A stretch of 64,000 nt of DNA from Pedobacter sp. ASV12 (GCF_016429155.1 NZ_JAELUC010000008.1:16406-80405), one strand, 5' to 3'. Shown: positions 33,565 through 42,431, numbered from the stretch's first letter. Notes: generated from the letters alone by a model not told the origin. Made by a program: numbers and translations.

Positions 33565-34755
33565 ATGAAAAAGAAAGTTGTTTTAGCTTTTAGCGGAGGT
33601 TTAGATACCTCGTTCTGTTGCATCCACCTGGCCCAAGACCGTGGTTTGGAAGTACACTCGGTCATTGTCAATACCGGTGGTTTTTCTGACGAAGAATTAC
33701 AGGAAATCGAAAAACGGGCCTATGCTTTAGGTGTGGCTTCGCATGCTACGGTCGATGAAACCGCCAACTATTACAACTCTTGCATCAAATACCTGATTTA
33801 TGGCAACGTGCTTAAAAACGCTACTTATCCGCTTTCGGTAAGTGCCGAGCGCGTGAGCCAAGCTACCGCCATTGCCAATTATGTAAAGAAAATCGGTGCC
33901 GATTATGTGGCCCACGGAAGTACTGGTGCCGGCAACGACCAGGTGCGTTTCGATATGATCTTTAACATCCTGATTCCGAATGTAGAAATCATTACGCCGA
34001 TCAGGGACCTGAAACTATCGCGCGAGGCAGAAATCGAATACCTGCGCGAACATGGTGTTGAATACAGTGCCGAGAAAGCCACTTACTCGATCAACAAAGG
34101 CTTGTGGGGTACTTCGGTAGGAGGCAAGGAAACCTTAACTTCTCACGATACCTTGCCAGAAAGCGCCTGGCCAACACAGGTTTCCGAAACCGAGGCCCGC
34201 AGGGTAGAACTGACTTTTGAGCAAGGCGAATTGGTTGCTATTGATGGCGAAAAAATGGAGCCGGTAAGGGCCATCCAAAAACTGCAGGCCATTGCGCAGC
34301 CTTTTGGCATTGGCAGAGACATTCACGTAGGCGATACCATTATCGGTATTAAGGGGCGTGTGGGTTTTGAGGCCGCTGCGCCGATTGTCATCATCAAGGC
34401 GCACCATACCTTAGAGAAACACACCCTGACCAAATGGCAGCTGAGCTGGAAAGAACAATTGTCGTCGTTTTATGGCAACTGGCTCCATGAAGGCCAATTC
34501 CACGATCCGATTATGCGGAATATCGAAGCTTTTTTAACCGATACCCAAAAAATGGTGAGTGGCAAAGTATTTGTAGAATTGTTGCCTTACCGTTTTCAGG
34601 TCATCGGCATTGAATCGGCGCACGATCTGATGAGCAACAAGTTTGGCAGCTACGGCGAAATGAACAATGCCTGGACCGGCGACGACGTAAAAGGCTTCTC
34701 TAAAATATTTGGCAACCAGGTGATGATCTGGCATAAAGTAAACGAAGAGGCATAA
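33565..34755 (+). CDS. argG: Argininosuccinate synthase
   Basis: A 396-residue enzyme joining citrulline and aspartate with ATP. The N-terminal AFSGGLDTSFCC is the ATP pyrophosphatase P-loop; ADYVAHGSTGAGNDQVRFD is the substrate-binding segment. ATG 33565 is chosen: it starts MKKKVVLAFSGG, the family N-terminus; an upstream in-frame ATG at 33487 would add 26 unconserved residues. It is the second gene of the operon after the GNAT gene. A stem AAGGCTGA/TCAGCCTT (34767-34794) follows before the cupin gene. Confidence 0.96.
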   Translation: MKKKVVLAFSGGLDTSFCCIHLAQDRGLEVHSVIVNTGGFSDEELQEIEKRAYALGVASHATVDETANYYNSCIKYLIYGNVLKNATYPLSVSAERVSQATAIANYVKKIGADYVAHGSTGAGNDQVRFDMIFNILIPNVEIITPIRDLKLSREAEIEYLREHGVEYSAEKATYSINKGLWGTSVGGKETLTSHDTLPESAWPTQVSETEARRVELTFEQGELVAIDGEKMEPVRAIQKLQAIAQPFGIGRDIHVGDTIIGIKGRVGFEAAAPIVIIKAHHTLEKHTLTKWQLSWKEQLSSFYGNWLHEGQFHDPIMRNIEAFLTDTQKMVSGKVFVELLPYRFQVIGIESAHDLMSNKFGSYGEMNNAWTGDDVKGFSKIFGNQVMIWHKVNEEA

Positions 34756-34766
34756 GGCTAAAGAAT

Positions 34767-34794
34767 AAGGCTGAAGATTAAATCACTCAGCCTT
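34767..34794 (+). other. Intra-operon hairpin between argG and the cupin gene
   Basis: AAGGCTGA at 34767-34774 pairs perfectly with TCAGCCTT at 34787-34794; no T-tract follows. It lies in a word-like repetitive tract (34756-34827). May tune downstream expression. Confidence 0.35.
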
Positions 34795-34827
34795 CACCCT
34801 ATACCTTCCGCCTTCAACCTTAAAAAG

Positions 34828-35178
34828 ATGAACGAAATCCTTTCCAAAGAAAATTGTTTAAGCCACTACAAATGGGGCAATAACTGCGATGGATGGAACT
34901 TTGTTGTCGGCGATGATGCGGTCATTAAACAAGAATTGATGCCTGCCCAAACTGCCGAAAAACTGCATTTCCACATCCGTGCTACGCAATTTTTCTTTAT
35001 CTTGAAAGGACAGGCCACTTTTTTGGTCGATGGTGAAACCCATGTTGTCAATGCGCAAGAAGGCCTACAGATCAAAGCCGGACAGCCGCATCAAATCATA
35101 AATGCCACTATGCAGGATTTGGAGTTTGTGCTGTTCTCTTATCCATCAACCCAAAACGACAGAACCGATTGTGAGTAA
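34828..35178 (+). CDS. Cupin domain protein
   Basis: A 116-residue single cupin. Motif 1 (AEKLHFHIRATQFFFILKGQATF) and motif 2 (EGLQIKAGQPHQIINATM) are visible, with the His and Glu/Gln pattern of a small metal-binding beta-barrel. It could be an enzyme or sensor; no substrate is deducible. It is inside the arginine operon and overlaps the second GNAT gene by eight bases, so a role related to arginine metabolism is possible. Confidence 0.75.
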   Translation: MNEILSKENCLSHYKWGNNCDGWNFVVGDDAVIKQELMPAQTAEKLHFHIRATQFFFILKGQATFLVDGETHVVNAQEGLQIKAGQPHQIINATMQDLEFVLFSYPSTQNDRTDCE

Positions 35179-35641
35179 GATTGAAATCAAACAAATAGAC
35201 AAAACAGAAGCCAACCTCGTAGTTGGACTGTTTAATCAATACCGAATATTCTACAAGCAATTTTCGGATATCGGGATGGCGCAGGCCTTTATCAACGAGC
35301 GTTTGCAAAACAACGAATCGATCATTTTTGTAGCCCTGGATGCCGAAGCGCAAAAACCGGTGGGCTTTACGCAGCTTTACCCTAAATACTCATCGGTAAG
35401 GCTGGTGCAAAACTGGATCTTAAACGATTTGTATGTAGACGAAGCCTACCGCAAACAAGGCATTGGCGAAAAGCTGATCAAAACTGCGATGGATTTTGCC
35501 AAGACCAGGGGTTCGAAGTTTGTACAACTGGAAACAGCGGTCGACAATTATACCGCACAAAGTTTGTACGAAGCCATTGGATTTAAAAAACAAGAACCAG
35601 AGACAGATTTTCTGCTCTACAGAATAGCTATAAACCCATAA
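35171..35641 (+). CDS. GNAT family N-acetyltransferase
   Basis: A 156-residue GNAT protein. The CoA-binding motif A is NDLYVDEAYRKQGIGEKLI and the C-terminal ETAVDNYTAQSLYEAIGFKK is the motif B region. The GTG at 35171 gives MSKIEIKQIDKTEANLVVGLF and overlaps the cupin gene by eight bases; this start is preferred over an ATG-like frame at 35102. Substrate unknown. argC follows two bases after its stop, so this gene is part of the operon. Confidence 0.8.
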   Translation: MSKIEIKQIDKTEANLVVGLFNQYRIFYKQFSDIGMAQAFINERLQNNESIIFVALDAEAQKPVGFTQLYPKYSSVRLVQNWILNDLYVDEAYRKQGIGEKLIKTAMDFAKTRGSKFVQLETAVDNYTAQSLYEAIGFKKQEPETDFLLYRIAINP

Positions 35642-35643
35642 AG

Positions 35644-36627
35644 ATGAACAAGATCAAAGCAGGCATAATTGGTGGTGCAGGTTACACAGGTGGCGAATTG
35701 CTGCGTATTTTGGTGAACCATCCACAGGTAGAAATTGCTTTTGTAAACAGCAGCAGCAATGCAGGTAACCTGATTTCGGATGTACATACCGATTTGTTGG
35801 GCGATACCGATTTGAGGTTTACCAACGAAATTTCGCAAAACATCGACGTGTTGTTTTTATGCGTAGGCCATGGCGATGCCAGAAAGTTCTTAGAAACCAA
35901 TTCGATTAACGAGCATGTAAAAATCATCGATCTTTCGCAAGACTTCAGGTTAACCCGTAACTCACAAATCGCAACTCGCAACTTCATTTACGGTTTGCCG
36001 GAATTAAACCGCGAGGCCATCAAAACGGCCAATAATATAGCCAATCCAGGTTGTTTTGCCACATGCATCCAATTGGGCTTGTTGCCTTTGGCGGCCAAGG
36101 GCTTGCTCAACGGCGAAGTGCATATCAACGCCACTACGGGTTCAACCGGTGCCGGACAAAGCTTATCAACTACGTCGCATTTCAGCTGGAGAAATAATAA
36201 CCTTTCGGTTTACAAGGCTTTTGAACACCAGCACCTGAACGAAATTGGCGAAAGCCTGGTGCAGCTACAGCCGTCGTTTGCGGAAGCCATTAACTTTATT
36301 CCGCAGCGTGGCGATTTTACCAGAGGCATTTTAGCCGCGATTTACATTGATAGCGATCTGACTTTGGAGGAGGCGCAACAGCTTTATGAAGACTACTACA
36401 GCTCGCAGCCGTTTACGCATGTCAGCAAAAAGAACATCGACCTGAAGCAAGTGGTGAATACCAACAAAGCCTTGGTGCATGTAGAGAAGCACGGCAATAA
36501 ACTATTCGTTATCAGCATTATTGATAATTTGCTGAAAGGCGCCAGTGGCCAAGCCGTACAAAATATGAATTTGATGTTTGGACTGGAGGAAGCTCTCGGG
36601 TTGAAATTAAAAGCAATAGGATTTTAA
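35644..36627 (+). CDS. argC: N-acylglutamyl-phosphate reductase
   Basis: A 327-residue NADPH-dependent reductase. The Rossmann motif GIIGGAGYTGGELLRIL is at residues 8-24 and the catalytic Cys137 is in ANPGCFATC. It converts N-acylglutamyl-phosphate to the semialdehyde. Family length is about 320-350. It starts two bases after the second GNAT gene. An intruding four-helix-bundle gene follows in the same direction before argD. Confidence 0.95.
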   Translation: MNKIKAGIIGGAGYTGGELLRILVNHPQVEIAFVNSSSNAGNLISDVHTDLLGDTDLRFTNEISQNIDVLFLCVGHGDARKFLETNSINEHVKIIDLSQDFRLTRNSQIATRNFIYGLPELNREAIKTANNIANPGCFATCIQLGLLPLAAKGLLNGEVHINATTGSTGAGQSLSTTSHFSWRNNNLSVYKAFEHQHLNEIGESLVQLQPSFAEAINFIPQRGDFTRGILAAIYIDSDLTLEEAQQLYEDYYSSQPFTHVSKKNIDLKQVVNTNKALVHVEKHGNKLFVISIIDNLLKGASGQAVQNMNLMFGLEEALGLKLKAIGF

Positions 36628-36660
36628 TTGAAAGTGAAAAGTCTAAAGTGAAAAGTTGAG

Positions 36661-37014
36661 ATGCAGAATTATAAAGATTTATTGGTTTGGGCAAAAGCAC
36701 ACGAGCTTACCCTTAAGCTATATAAAACTTTAGCAACTTATCCGAAAGAAGAAACTTACAGCCTGGTAAGCCAATTAAAACGAGCTTCAATATCAATAGC
36801 AACAAATATAGCAGAAGGGACTGGCAGGTTTTCTCAGAAGGATTTGGCTCATTTTTTACAGATGGCTTTAGGATCATGTCACGAAGTAGAATACCTGCTG
36901 TTGTTATCCAAAGACCTTGATTTTATTAATAAAGACATATATTCAACACTAGAAAAGGAAATTAACGAGATAAAAGCAATGCTCATTTCATTAATTAAGA
37001 AAGTTAGACTTTAA
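36661..37014 (+). CDS. Four helix bundle protein (S23/IVP-like), inserted in the arginine operon
   Basis: A 117-residue all-helical protein. Sequence KDLLVWAKAHELTLKLYKTLATYPKEETYSLVSQLKRASISIATNIAEG with repeated FxxxLxxALGSCHEVEYLL is the four helix bundle (S23 family) signature. These genes were first found as intervening sequences in rRNA genes and are often mobile-like. It stands between argC and argD, with word-like A/T-rich tracts on both sides (36628-36660 and 37015-37046), and has no link to arginine synthesis. A second, distinct copy is at 53826-54194. Confidence 0.88.
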   Translation: MQNYKDLLVWAKAHELTLKLYKTLATYPKEETYSLVSQLKRASISIATNIAEGTGRFSQKDLAHFLQMALGSCHEVEYLLLLSKDLDFINKDIYSTLEKEINEIKAMLISLIKKVRL

Positions 37015-37046
37015 ACTTTCAACCTTAAACTTTCAACCTTAAAAAA

Positions 37047-38177
37047 ATGAACTTATTCGACGTATACCCACTTAACGATATAGAAATTGCAAAAGCGCAA
37101 GGCAGCCATGTTTGGGATGCCAATGGGCAACAATATTTGGATTTGTATGGCGGCCATGCCGTTATTTCCATCGGCCATACCCACCCGCATTATGTTGGTC
37201 GCCTGACCGATCAATTGGGCAAGGTTGGTTTTTATTCCAACTCCGTAAAAATTCCTTTGCAGGTACAGCTGGCTGAGAAATTGGGCCAGGTGTCGGGTAA
37301 GCCAGCCTATCAGTTGTTTTTATGCAACTCTGGTGCCGAAGCCAACGAAAATGCTTTAAAACTGGCTTCGTTTTACAACGGACGTAAGAAAGTAATCGCT
37401 TTCAAAGGCGCTTTCCACGGACGCACCTCGCTGGCCGTAGCCGTTACCGACAACCCCAAAATAGTAGCGCCGGTAAACGAAAACCCTCATGTGATTTTCT
37501 TGCCGCATAATAACGAAGTGGCCTTAGAAGAAACCTTCAAGGCACAAGGCAATGAAATTGCAGCGGTAATTATCGAAGGCATCCAGGGTGTGGGTGGCAT
37601 TAAAGAAGCCTCTAAAAGCTTTTTGCAAAAAATCCGCTCGCTTTGCGACGAATACAACGCTGTTTATATTGCCGATAGCGTTCAATGTGGCTACGGCCGT
37701 ACAGGTTTGTTCTATTCGCACGATTATGCAGGCGTAGAAGCTGATGTATACACCATGGCCAAGGGCATGGGCAATGGGTTTCCGGTAGCAGGAATTTCGA
37801 TTGCGCCAAAATTTAAGCCTTGGCATGGCGAGCTGGGCACTACTTTTGGCGGTAACCATTTGGCTTGTGCGGCAGCCTTGGCCGTGCTCGAAATTATGGA
37901 CCAAGATCAGCTCATGAAAAATGCCGAAGAAGTAGGCAATTACCTGATTGCCGAACTCAGAAAATTTGAGCAGGTAAAAGAAGTGCGCGGCCGTGGACTG
38001 ATGATTGGCATCGAACTGCCAGAAGAGCTGGCACATGTGAAGAAGGATTTGCTGTTTAAGCATTTCATCTTTACCGGCGAAGCCAAGCCCAACGTGATCC
38101 GCTTGTTGCCGGCCTTGAACTTAACCAAAGCCCAGGCAGATGAATTTTTGACCGCATTTGGTAAACTAGTAAAATAG
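37047..38177 (+). CDS. argD: Acylornithine aminotransferase (succinyl- or acetylornithine)
   Basis: A 376-residue PLP enzyme of class III. The catalytic Lys is in YTMAKGMGNGFPVAG; substrate and PLP residues are in LCNSGAEANENALK and FKGAFHGRTSLAV. It converts N-acylglutamate semialdehyde to N-acylornithine, using glutamate as amino donor. Adjacent argF' suggests succinylated intermediates. The gap to argF' is 75 bases and holds a hairpin with GTGTAG/CTACAC ends. Confidence 0.92.
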   Translation: MNLFDVYPLNDIEIAKAQGSHVWDANGQQYLDLYGGHAVISIGHTHPHYVGRLTDQLGKVGFYSNSVKIPLQVQLAEKLGQVSGKPAYQLFLCNSGAEANENALKLASFYNGRKKVIAFKGAFHGRTSLAVAVTDNPKIVAPVNENPHVIFLPHNNEVALEETFKAQGNEIAAVIIEGIQGVGGIKEASKSFLQKIRSLCDEYNAVYIADSVQCGYGRTGLFYSHDYAGVEADVYTMAKGMGNGFPVAGISIAPKFKPWHGELGTTFGGNHLACAAALAVLEIMDQDQLMKNAEEVGNYLIAELRKFEQVKEVRGRGLMIGIELPEELAHVKKDLLFKHFIFTGEAKPNVIRLLPALNLTKAQADEFLTAFGKLVK

Positions 38178-38201
38178 ATTTTTTGAAATTTTGAAGAGGC
38201 A

Positions 38202-38228
38202 GTGTAGGGGAAGCCTTTAGGCCTACAC
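38202..38228. repeat. Hairpin with GTGTAG/CTACAC ends before argF'
   Basis: GTGTAG at 38202-38207 pairs with CTACAC at 38223-38228; inside, GCC-TTTA-GGC pairs after a 5-base bulge. It resembles the perfect palindrome at 1173-1210 at its ends only. Confidence 0.45.
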
Positions 38229-38252
38229 CTCAGACCCATTAACCGTATTAAC

Positions 38253-39218
38253 ATGAAACTTTTTTCATCTGTACACGATGTCCCCGACATTAAACAGTTT
38301 GTAAACGATGCCTTGGCATTAAAAGCCAACCCTTATGCACACCAGTCGCTGGGCAAGAACAAGACTTTAGGTCTGGTTTTCATGAATCCAAGCCTGCGTA
38401 CCCGTTTAAGCACGCAAAAAGCGGCCTTAAACCTGGGCATGAATGTGATGGTAATGAACATGGACAAAGAAGGCTGGGCTTTAGAAACGCAAGACGGCGT
38501 AGTAATGAACGGCACTACCGTAGAACACATTCGCGAAGCCGCTGCCGTAATGGGCATGTATTGCGATATCCTTGGCTTACGTTCTTTCCCTAAGCTGCAC
38601 AACCGTGAGGAGGATTACAGCGAAGACTTTTTCAATAAATTTGTAAAGTACTGCGCCGTACCCGTGGTCAGCTTGGAAAGCGCTACGCGCCATCCCCTGC
38701 AAAGTTTTGCCGATTTGATTACCATCCATGAAACTTGGGCCAACAAAGGCACCAAACCAAAAGTGGTGCTGGCCTGGGCGCCCCACGTAAAAGCTTTGCC
38801 ACAAGCCGTACCCAACTCGTTTGCCGAGTGGATGTGCAAGGCGCAGCAAGATGGCATGATCGATTTTACCATTGCACAGCCAGAAGGTTATGAGCTGGCC
38901 GCCGACTTTACGCCGGGTGCAAAAATCGAATACGATTTGGAAGAAGCGCTAGCTGGTGCAGACTATGTGTATGTCAAAAACTGGAGCAGCTACAAAGAAT
39001 ACGGAAAAGTGTTAACTTACCCCGACGGTTGGATGATGAACAACGAAAAGCTCCAAATCACCAATCATGCCAAGGTCATGCACTGCCTGCCGGTTCGTAG
39101 AGATTTGGAACTATCGTCCGAAATTTTGGATGGGCCAAATTCGTTAGTTATTCATGAAGCCGGAAATAGGCTTTGGGCCGCACAAACGGTACTTAAGGCT
39201 ATGTTAGAGAAACTGTAA
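38253..39218 (+). CDS. argF': N-succinylornithine carbamoyltransferase (ArgF'-type)
   Basis: A 321-residue transcarbamylase. The carbamoyl-phosphate loop SLRTR is at residues 48-52, and HCLPVRRDLELSSEIL is the late active-site region. It belongs to the N-acylornithine transcarbamylase group: the residue that selects the acyl group is Val90 (MNGTTVEH), aligned with Glu92 of the Xanthomonas acetyl enzyme and Pro90 of the Bacteroides fragilis succinyl enzyme. From memory, exchange of that Glu for Pro, Ser or Val switches activity to N-succinylornithine, so the succinyl pathway is predicted. Product: N-succinylcitrulline. Confidence 0.93.
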   Translation: MKLFSSVHDVPDIKQFVNDALALKANPYAHQSLGKNKTLGLVFMNPSLRTRLSTQKAALNLGMNVMVMNMDKEGWALETQDGVVMNGTTVEHIREAAAVMGMYCDILGLRSFPKLHNREEDYSEDFFNKFVKYCAVPVVSLESATRHPLQSFADLITIHETWANKGTKPKVVLAWAPHVKALPQAVPNSFAEWMCKAQQDGMIDFTIAQPEGYELAADFTPGAKIEYDLEEALAGADYVYVKNWSSYKEYGKVLTYPDGWMMNNEKLQITNHAKVMHCLPVRRDLELSSEILDGPNSLVIHEAGNRLWAAQTVLKAMLEKL

Positions 39219-39220
39219 CC

Positions 39221-39250
39221 GTCATCCCGAGCTTGCGTGCTTCGGGAGCC
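39221..39250. repeat. Intergenic repeat remnant with hairpin
   Basis: GTCATCCCGAGCTTG followed by GCTTCGGGA: the word family is found in many genomes as intergenic repeats. TCCCGA and TCGGGA form a stem. It lies between argF' and argB. Confidence 0.45.
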
Positions 39251-39265
39251 GTAAAAAATAAGCAT

Positions 39266-40099
39266 ATGAAAACCCAACTCACCGTCATCAAAATTGGAGG
39301 AAACGTAATCGACAACTCCGAAAATCTACATCAGTTTCTGTTAGATTTTACGGCATTGCCCGGTGCAAAGATTTTGGTACATGGTGGGGGTAAAATTGCA
39401 ACCGAACTCGGCCATTCTTTAGGCATTGAAGCCCAAATGGTTGATGGCCGCCGTATAACCGACATCGAAACCCTGCGGATCGTGACGATGGTTTATGCCG
39501 GGCTGATCAATAAAAACATGGTGGCGCAGCTACAGGCCAAAAACTGCAATGCCATTGGCTTAAGCGGTGCCGATGGCAACGTAATCAAAGCCACCAAACG
39601 TCCGGTTAAAACCCTAACCCATGGCGCGCCTCCTGGCCCGCAGGCAGGCGCTGTAATCGATTATGGCTATGTGGGCGACCTCCATGAGCATTCTGTGTCG
39701 TCGGCTACTTTAGACAACCTGATTAAGGCCGGCATGGTGCCGGTATTGTGCGCCATTACCCACGATGGACATTCGCAACTGCTCAATACCAATGCCGATA
39801 CCATTGCTTCGGCTATAGCCGTGGCCATGTGTGGTTTGTACGAAACCCAATTGGTGTATTGCTTCGAGAAAAAAGGCGTGCTGAAAGACATCCACAACGA
39901 GGCCTCCGTGGTAAGAGAAATCAAGGCCGAAGCATTTGCTGGCCTCAAAGCCGATGGCACCGTAGCCGGAGGCATGATCCCCAAACTGGAAAATGCATTC
40001 GATGCCATCAAAAAAGGCGTGGGTGCAGTTTTCATTGGCAAAGCCGACGAGCTCCCCGAGTTGGCAACGGGCCTTTTCGGCACCAAAATGTTGCCATAA
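39266..40099 (+). CDS. argB: N-acylglutamate kinase
   Basis: A 277-residue amino-acid kinase that phosphorylates the gamma-carboxyl of N-acylglutamate. VIKIGGNVIDN (residues 7-17) and LVHGGGKIATELGHSLG are the ATP-binding glycine loops; VAGGMIPKLENA is the conserved C-terminal segment. ATG 39266 is chosen; the longer frame from 39233 runs through a repeat remnant. The acyl group is probably succinyl, by the argF' evidence. Confidence 0.94.
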   Translation: MKTQLTVIKIGGNVIDNSENLHQFLLDFTALPGAKILVHGGGKIATELGHSLGIEAQMVDGRRITDIETLRIVTMVYAGLINKNMVAQLQAKNCNAIGLSGADGNVIKATKRPVKTLTHGAPPGPQAGAVIDYGYVGDLHEHSVSSATLDNLIKAGMVPVLCAITHDGHSQLLNTNADTIASAIAVAMCGLYETQLVYCFEKKGVLKDIHNEASVVREIKAEAFAGLKADGTVAGGMIPKLENAFDAIKKGVGAVFIGKADELPELATGLFGTKMLP

Positions 40100-40234
40100 A
40101 TTACAGAACTTGTTGCCAAGGGCTTTGGAGATGTTTAAAAATAGCTCCAATAACTTCGCACATCCTGTTTTGCAGCATACCGCTGTAACAACATAATTTA
40201 AAATTTACTCCAAAACATACTTAATCAAAATGAC

Positions 40235-41044
40235 ATGAAACGAATAGCCATTATCGGAAGTGGAAACATTGGTTTGTCGCTGGCCAAAGGCTTGGTCAAA
40301 GCAAACTTTTTACAAGCAGGAAACATCACCCTAACCCGACGCAATTTAGCGCCGTTGCAGCCCTATCGGGAAGCAGGGTTTCAAACCAGCAGCAATAACA
40401 ACGAAGCGGTTAAAACTGCAGGCATTGTAATCTTGGCTGTGCTGCCCCAACAGTTGAATGCAGTTTTGGATGAAATTAAACCCACAATCGATCCGGCTAA
40501 ACATTTGGTTATTTCTGTAATTTCGGGGGTGAGCTGTGCGGCCATCAAAGAAAAGCTCGGTGCCGAGGTGCAAGTGGTCAGGTCTATGCCAAATACCGCT
40601 ATCGCCATTGGCCAATCCATGACCTGCATAGCTAGCGATAATGCTTCGGCCAATAACCTGGCGGAAGTGACGCAGATGTTCGAAACAGTGGGTTCGGTGG
40701 TGAAGATCAACGAAGATTTAATGACTTCGGCCACAGCTTTGTGTGCCTGCGGTATCGCCTTCTTTTTGCGGGCCATCCGGGCGGCATCCCAGGGTGGCGT
40801 AGAGATTGGCTTCCATGCCGACGAAGCCCTGAAAATGGCTGTTCAAACCGCCAAAGGGGCTGCCGATTTGCTTTTATTGCACAAAACCCACCCAGAATCA
40901 GAAATAGATAAAGTAACTTCGCCCAAAGGTTGTACCATTGCCGGCCTCAACGAAATGGAGCATAACGGCTTCAGTTCGTCGTTGATCAAAGGCATTAAAC
41001 TCTCGGCCCTCAAAGCGGGAAATTTGTACACAAAAGAAGGGTAA
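40235..41044 (+). CDS. proC: Pyrroline-5-carboxylate reductase
   Basis: A 269-residue NAD(P)H-dependent enzyme making proline from pyrroline-5-carboxylate. The N-terminal IAIIGSGNIGLSLAKGL Rossmann motif, VVRSMPNTAIAIGQSM and the C-terminal KVTSPKGCTIAGLNEME are ProC signatures. Placement inside the arginine operon links proline and arginine synthesis, as in other Bacteroidota. It is separated from argB by 135 bases. Confidence 0.95.
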   Translation: MKRIAIIGSGNIGLSLAKGLVKANFLQAGNITLTRRNLAPLQPYREAGFQTSSNNNEAVKTAGIVILAVLPQQLNAVLDEIKPTIDPAKHLVISVISGVSCAAIKEKLGAEVQVVRSMPNTAIAIGQSMTCIASDNASANNLAEVTQMFETVGSVVKINEDLMTSATALCACGIAFFLRAIRAASQGGVEIGFHADEALKMAVQTAKGAADLLLLHKTHPESEIDKVTSPKGCTIAGLNEMEHNGFSSSLIKGIKLSALKAGNLYTKEG

Positions 41045-41109
41045 AATTTTGATAATCACTAGTTCGTGCTGTCAAATCTTGATGCGCGATACTAGCTACT
41101 CGATACGAT

Positions 41110-42171
41110 ATGATTGAAAAAATACAACAAGAAAGCCTGGATTTATTACGGCAACTGATCCGTATCCAGTCTTTCAGCAAGGAAGAAGACCAAACCGCCG
41201 ATTTGATTGCGCAGTTTTTGGAAGACAAAGGCGTTAAAATCTACAGAAAGCTCAACAATGTTTGGGCTTATAACCAGCATTTCGATCCGGCCAAGCCCAC
41301 TTTGCTGCTCAATTCGCATCATGATACCGTAAAGCCTAATTCGGGCTATACCCGCGACCCTTACGATGCCGCCATCGAAGGCGATAAACTTTTTGGCCTG
41401 GGCAGCAACGATGCCGGTGGCTGTTTGGTTTCGCTCATCGGTACTTTTCTTTATTTCTATCCGCAAAGCGATTTGAAATACAACATCTGCTTGGCGGCCA
41501 CAGCCGAAGAAGAAATTTCGGGCAACAATGGCTTGGAACTGGTACTGCCAGATTTGGGCAAGCTTGAATTTGGTATTGTTGGCGAACCTACCGAAATGAA
41601 TTTAGCTATTGCCGAACGTGGCTTGCTGGTGCTCGATTGCGTATCGCACGGGAAAGCCGGCCATGCCGCGCGCGAAGAAGGCGAGAATGCCATTTATAAA
41701 GCACTAAAGGATATCGAATGGTTCAGGAATTATCAGTTTCCCAAAGTTTCGGAAGTATTTGGCCCGTTAAAAATGACCGTAACCATTATCAATGCCGGCT
41801 CGCAGCACAACGTCGTGCCTGCTACCTGTAATTTTACGGTTGATGTACGTGTAACCGATGCCTATACCAACGAAGAAGTATTGGAAATTATCCGCGCCAA
41901 TGTTGGGTGCGATGTAACGCCACGCTCCATTCGCTTGAAGCCATCGTCTATTGATAAAGACCACCCTGTAGTAAAAGCAGGCGTGGCTTTGGGGCGCACC
42001 ACTTATGGCTCGCCGACTACCTCAGACCAGGCTTTGCTTGATATTCCATCAGTTAAGGTAGGCCCAGGTTTCTCGGGTCGGTCGCACATGGCTGACGAGT
42101 TTATCTACGTCCGCGAAATTGCCGAAGGCGTTGCAGGCTACATCAACATGCTGAAGCCGGTAGTTCTCTAG
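41110..42171 (+). CDS. argE: N-acylornithine/acylcitrulline deacylase (M20 family)
   Basis: A 353-residue metal-dependent M20 amidohydrolase. Metal ligands are in LNSHHDTVKPN, FGLGSNDAGG and AEEEISGNNG; SPTTSDQAL is the C-terminal segment. In this pathway it removes the acyl group from acylcitrulline (or acylornithine), giving the free amino acid. The gene ends the first arginine transcript at the terminator 42432-42472. Confidence 0.9.
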   Translation: MIEKIQQESLDLLRQLIRIQSFSKEEDQTADLIAQFLEDKGVKIYRKLNNVWAYNQHFDPAKPTLLLNSHHDTVKPNSGYTRDPYDAAIEGDKLFGLGSNDAGGCLVSLIGTFLYFYPQSDLKYNICLAATAEEEISGNNGLELVLPDLGKLEFGIVGEPTEMNLAIAERGLLVLDCVSHGKAGHAAREEGENAIYKALKDIEWFRNYQFPKVSEVFGPLKMTVTIINAGSQHNVVPATCNFTVDVRVTDAYTNEEVLEIIRANVGCDVTPRSIRLKPSSIDKDHPVVKAGVALGRTTYGSPTTSDQALLDIPSVKVGPGFSGRSHMADEFIYVREIAEGVAGYINMLKPVVL

Positions 42172-42176
42172 CAACA

Positions 42177-42210
42177 CATCTGTCTCCTTTTGGAGGGGGT
42201 AGGGGGAGGA
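42177..42210. repeat. Intergenic repeat remnant (TCTCCTTTTGGAG type)
   Basis: TCTCCTTTTGGAGGGGGTAG just after argE; this word family is widespread between Bacteroidota genes. Origin unknown. Confidence 0.4.
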
Positions 42211-42283
42211 AAAATAACAAACGCCAACAAGAGCTATAATCTAACTCGAGAAAGATACCGGATCAAGTCGGACATAAGCATTT

Positions 42284-42401
42284 GTTGGTGAAGAATGAGA
42301 ACATTTAAACTAAACCGGATTGCAAATCCGGAGCTAATTAGATCGGGATGGCATATCCCGACCAACAATACGCACTGCTGTGGTTGACGTTCTTCACCAA
42401 C
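42284..42401. mobile_element. REP-doublet-like element with 12-bp terminal inverted repeats
   Basis: Outer arms GTTGGTGAAGAA (42284-42295) and TTCTTCACCAAC (42390-42401) are exact reverse complements. Inside lie two hairpins: CCGGATT-GCA-AATCCGG (42315-42331) and CGGGAT-GGCAT-ATCCCG (42344-42360), 12 bases apart. This resembles a non-autonomous REP/MITE unit served by a REP-associated transposase; no transposase gene is in the window. Confidence 0.55.
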
Positions 42402-42431
42402 GATTTAAATAGAGTGGTAAGAAACCAACAA

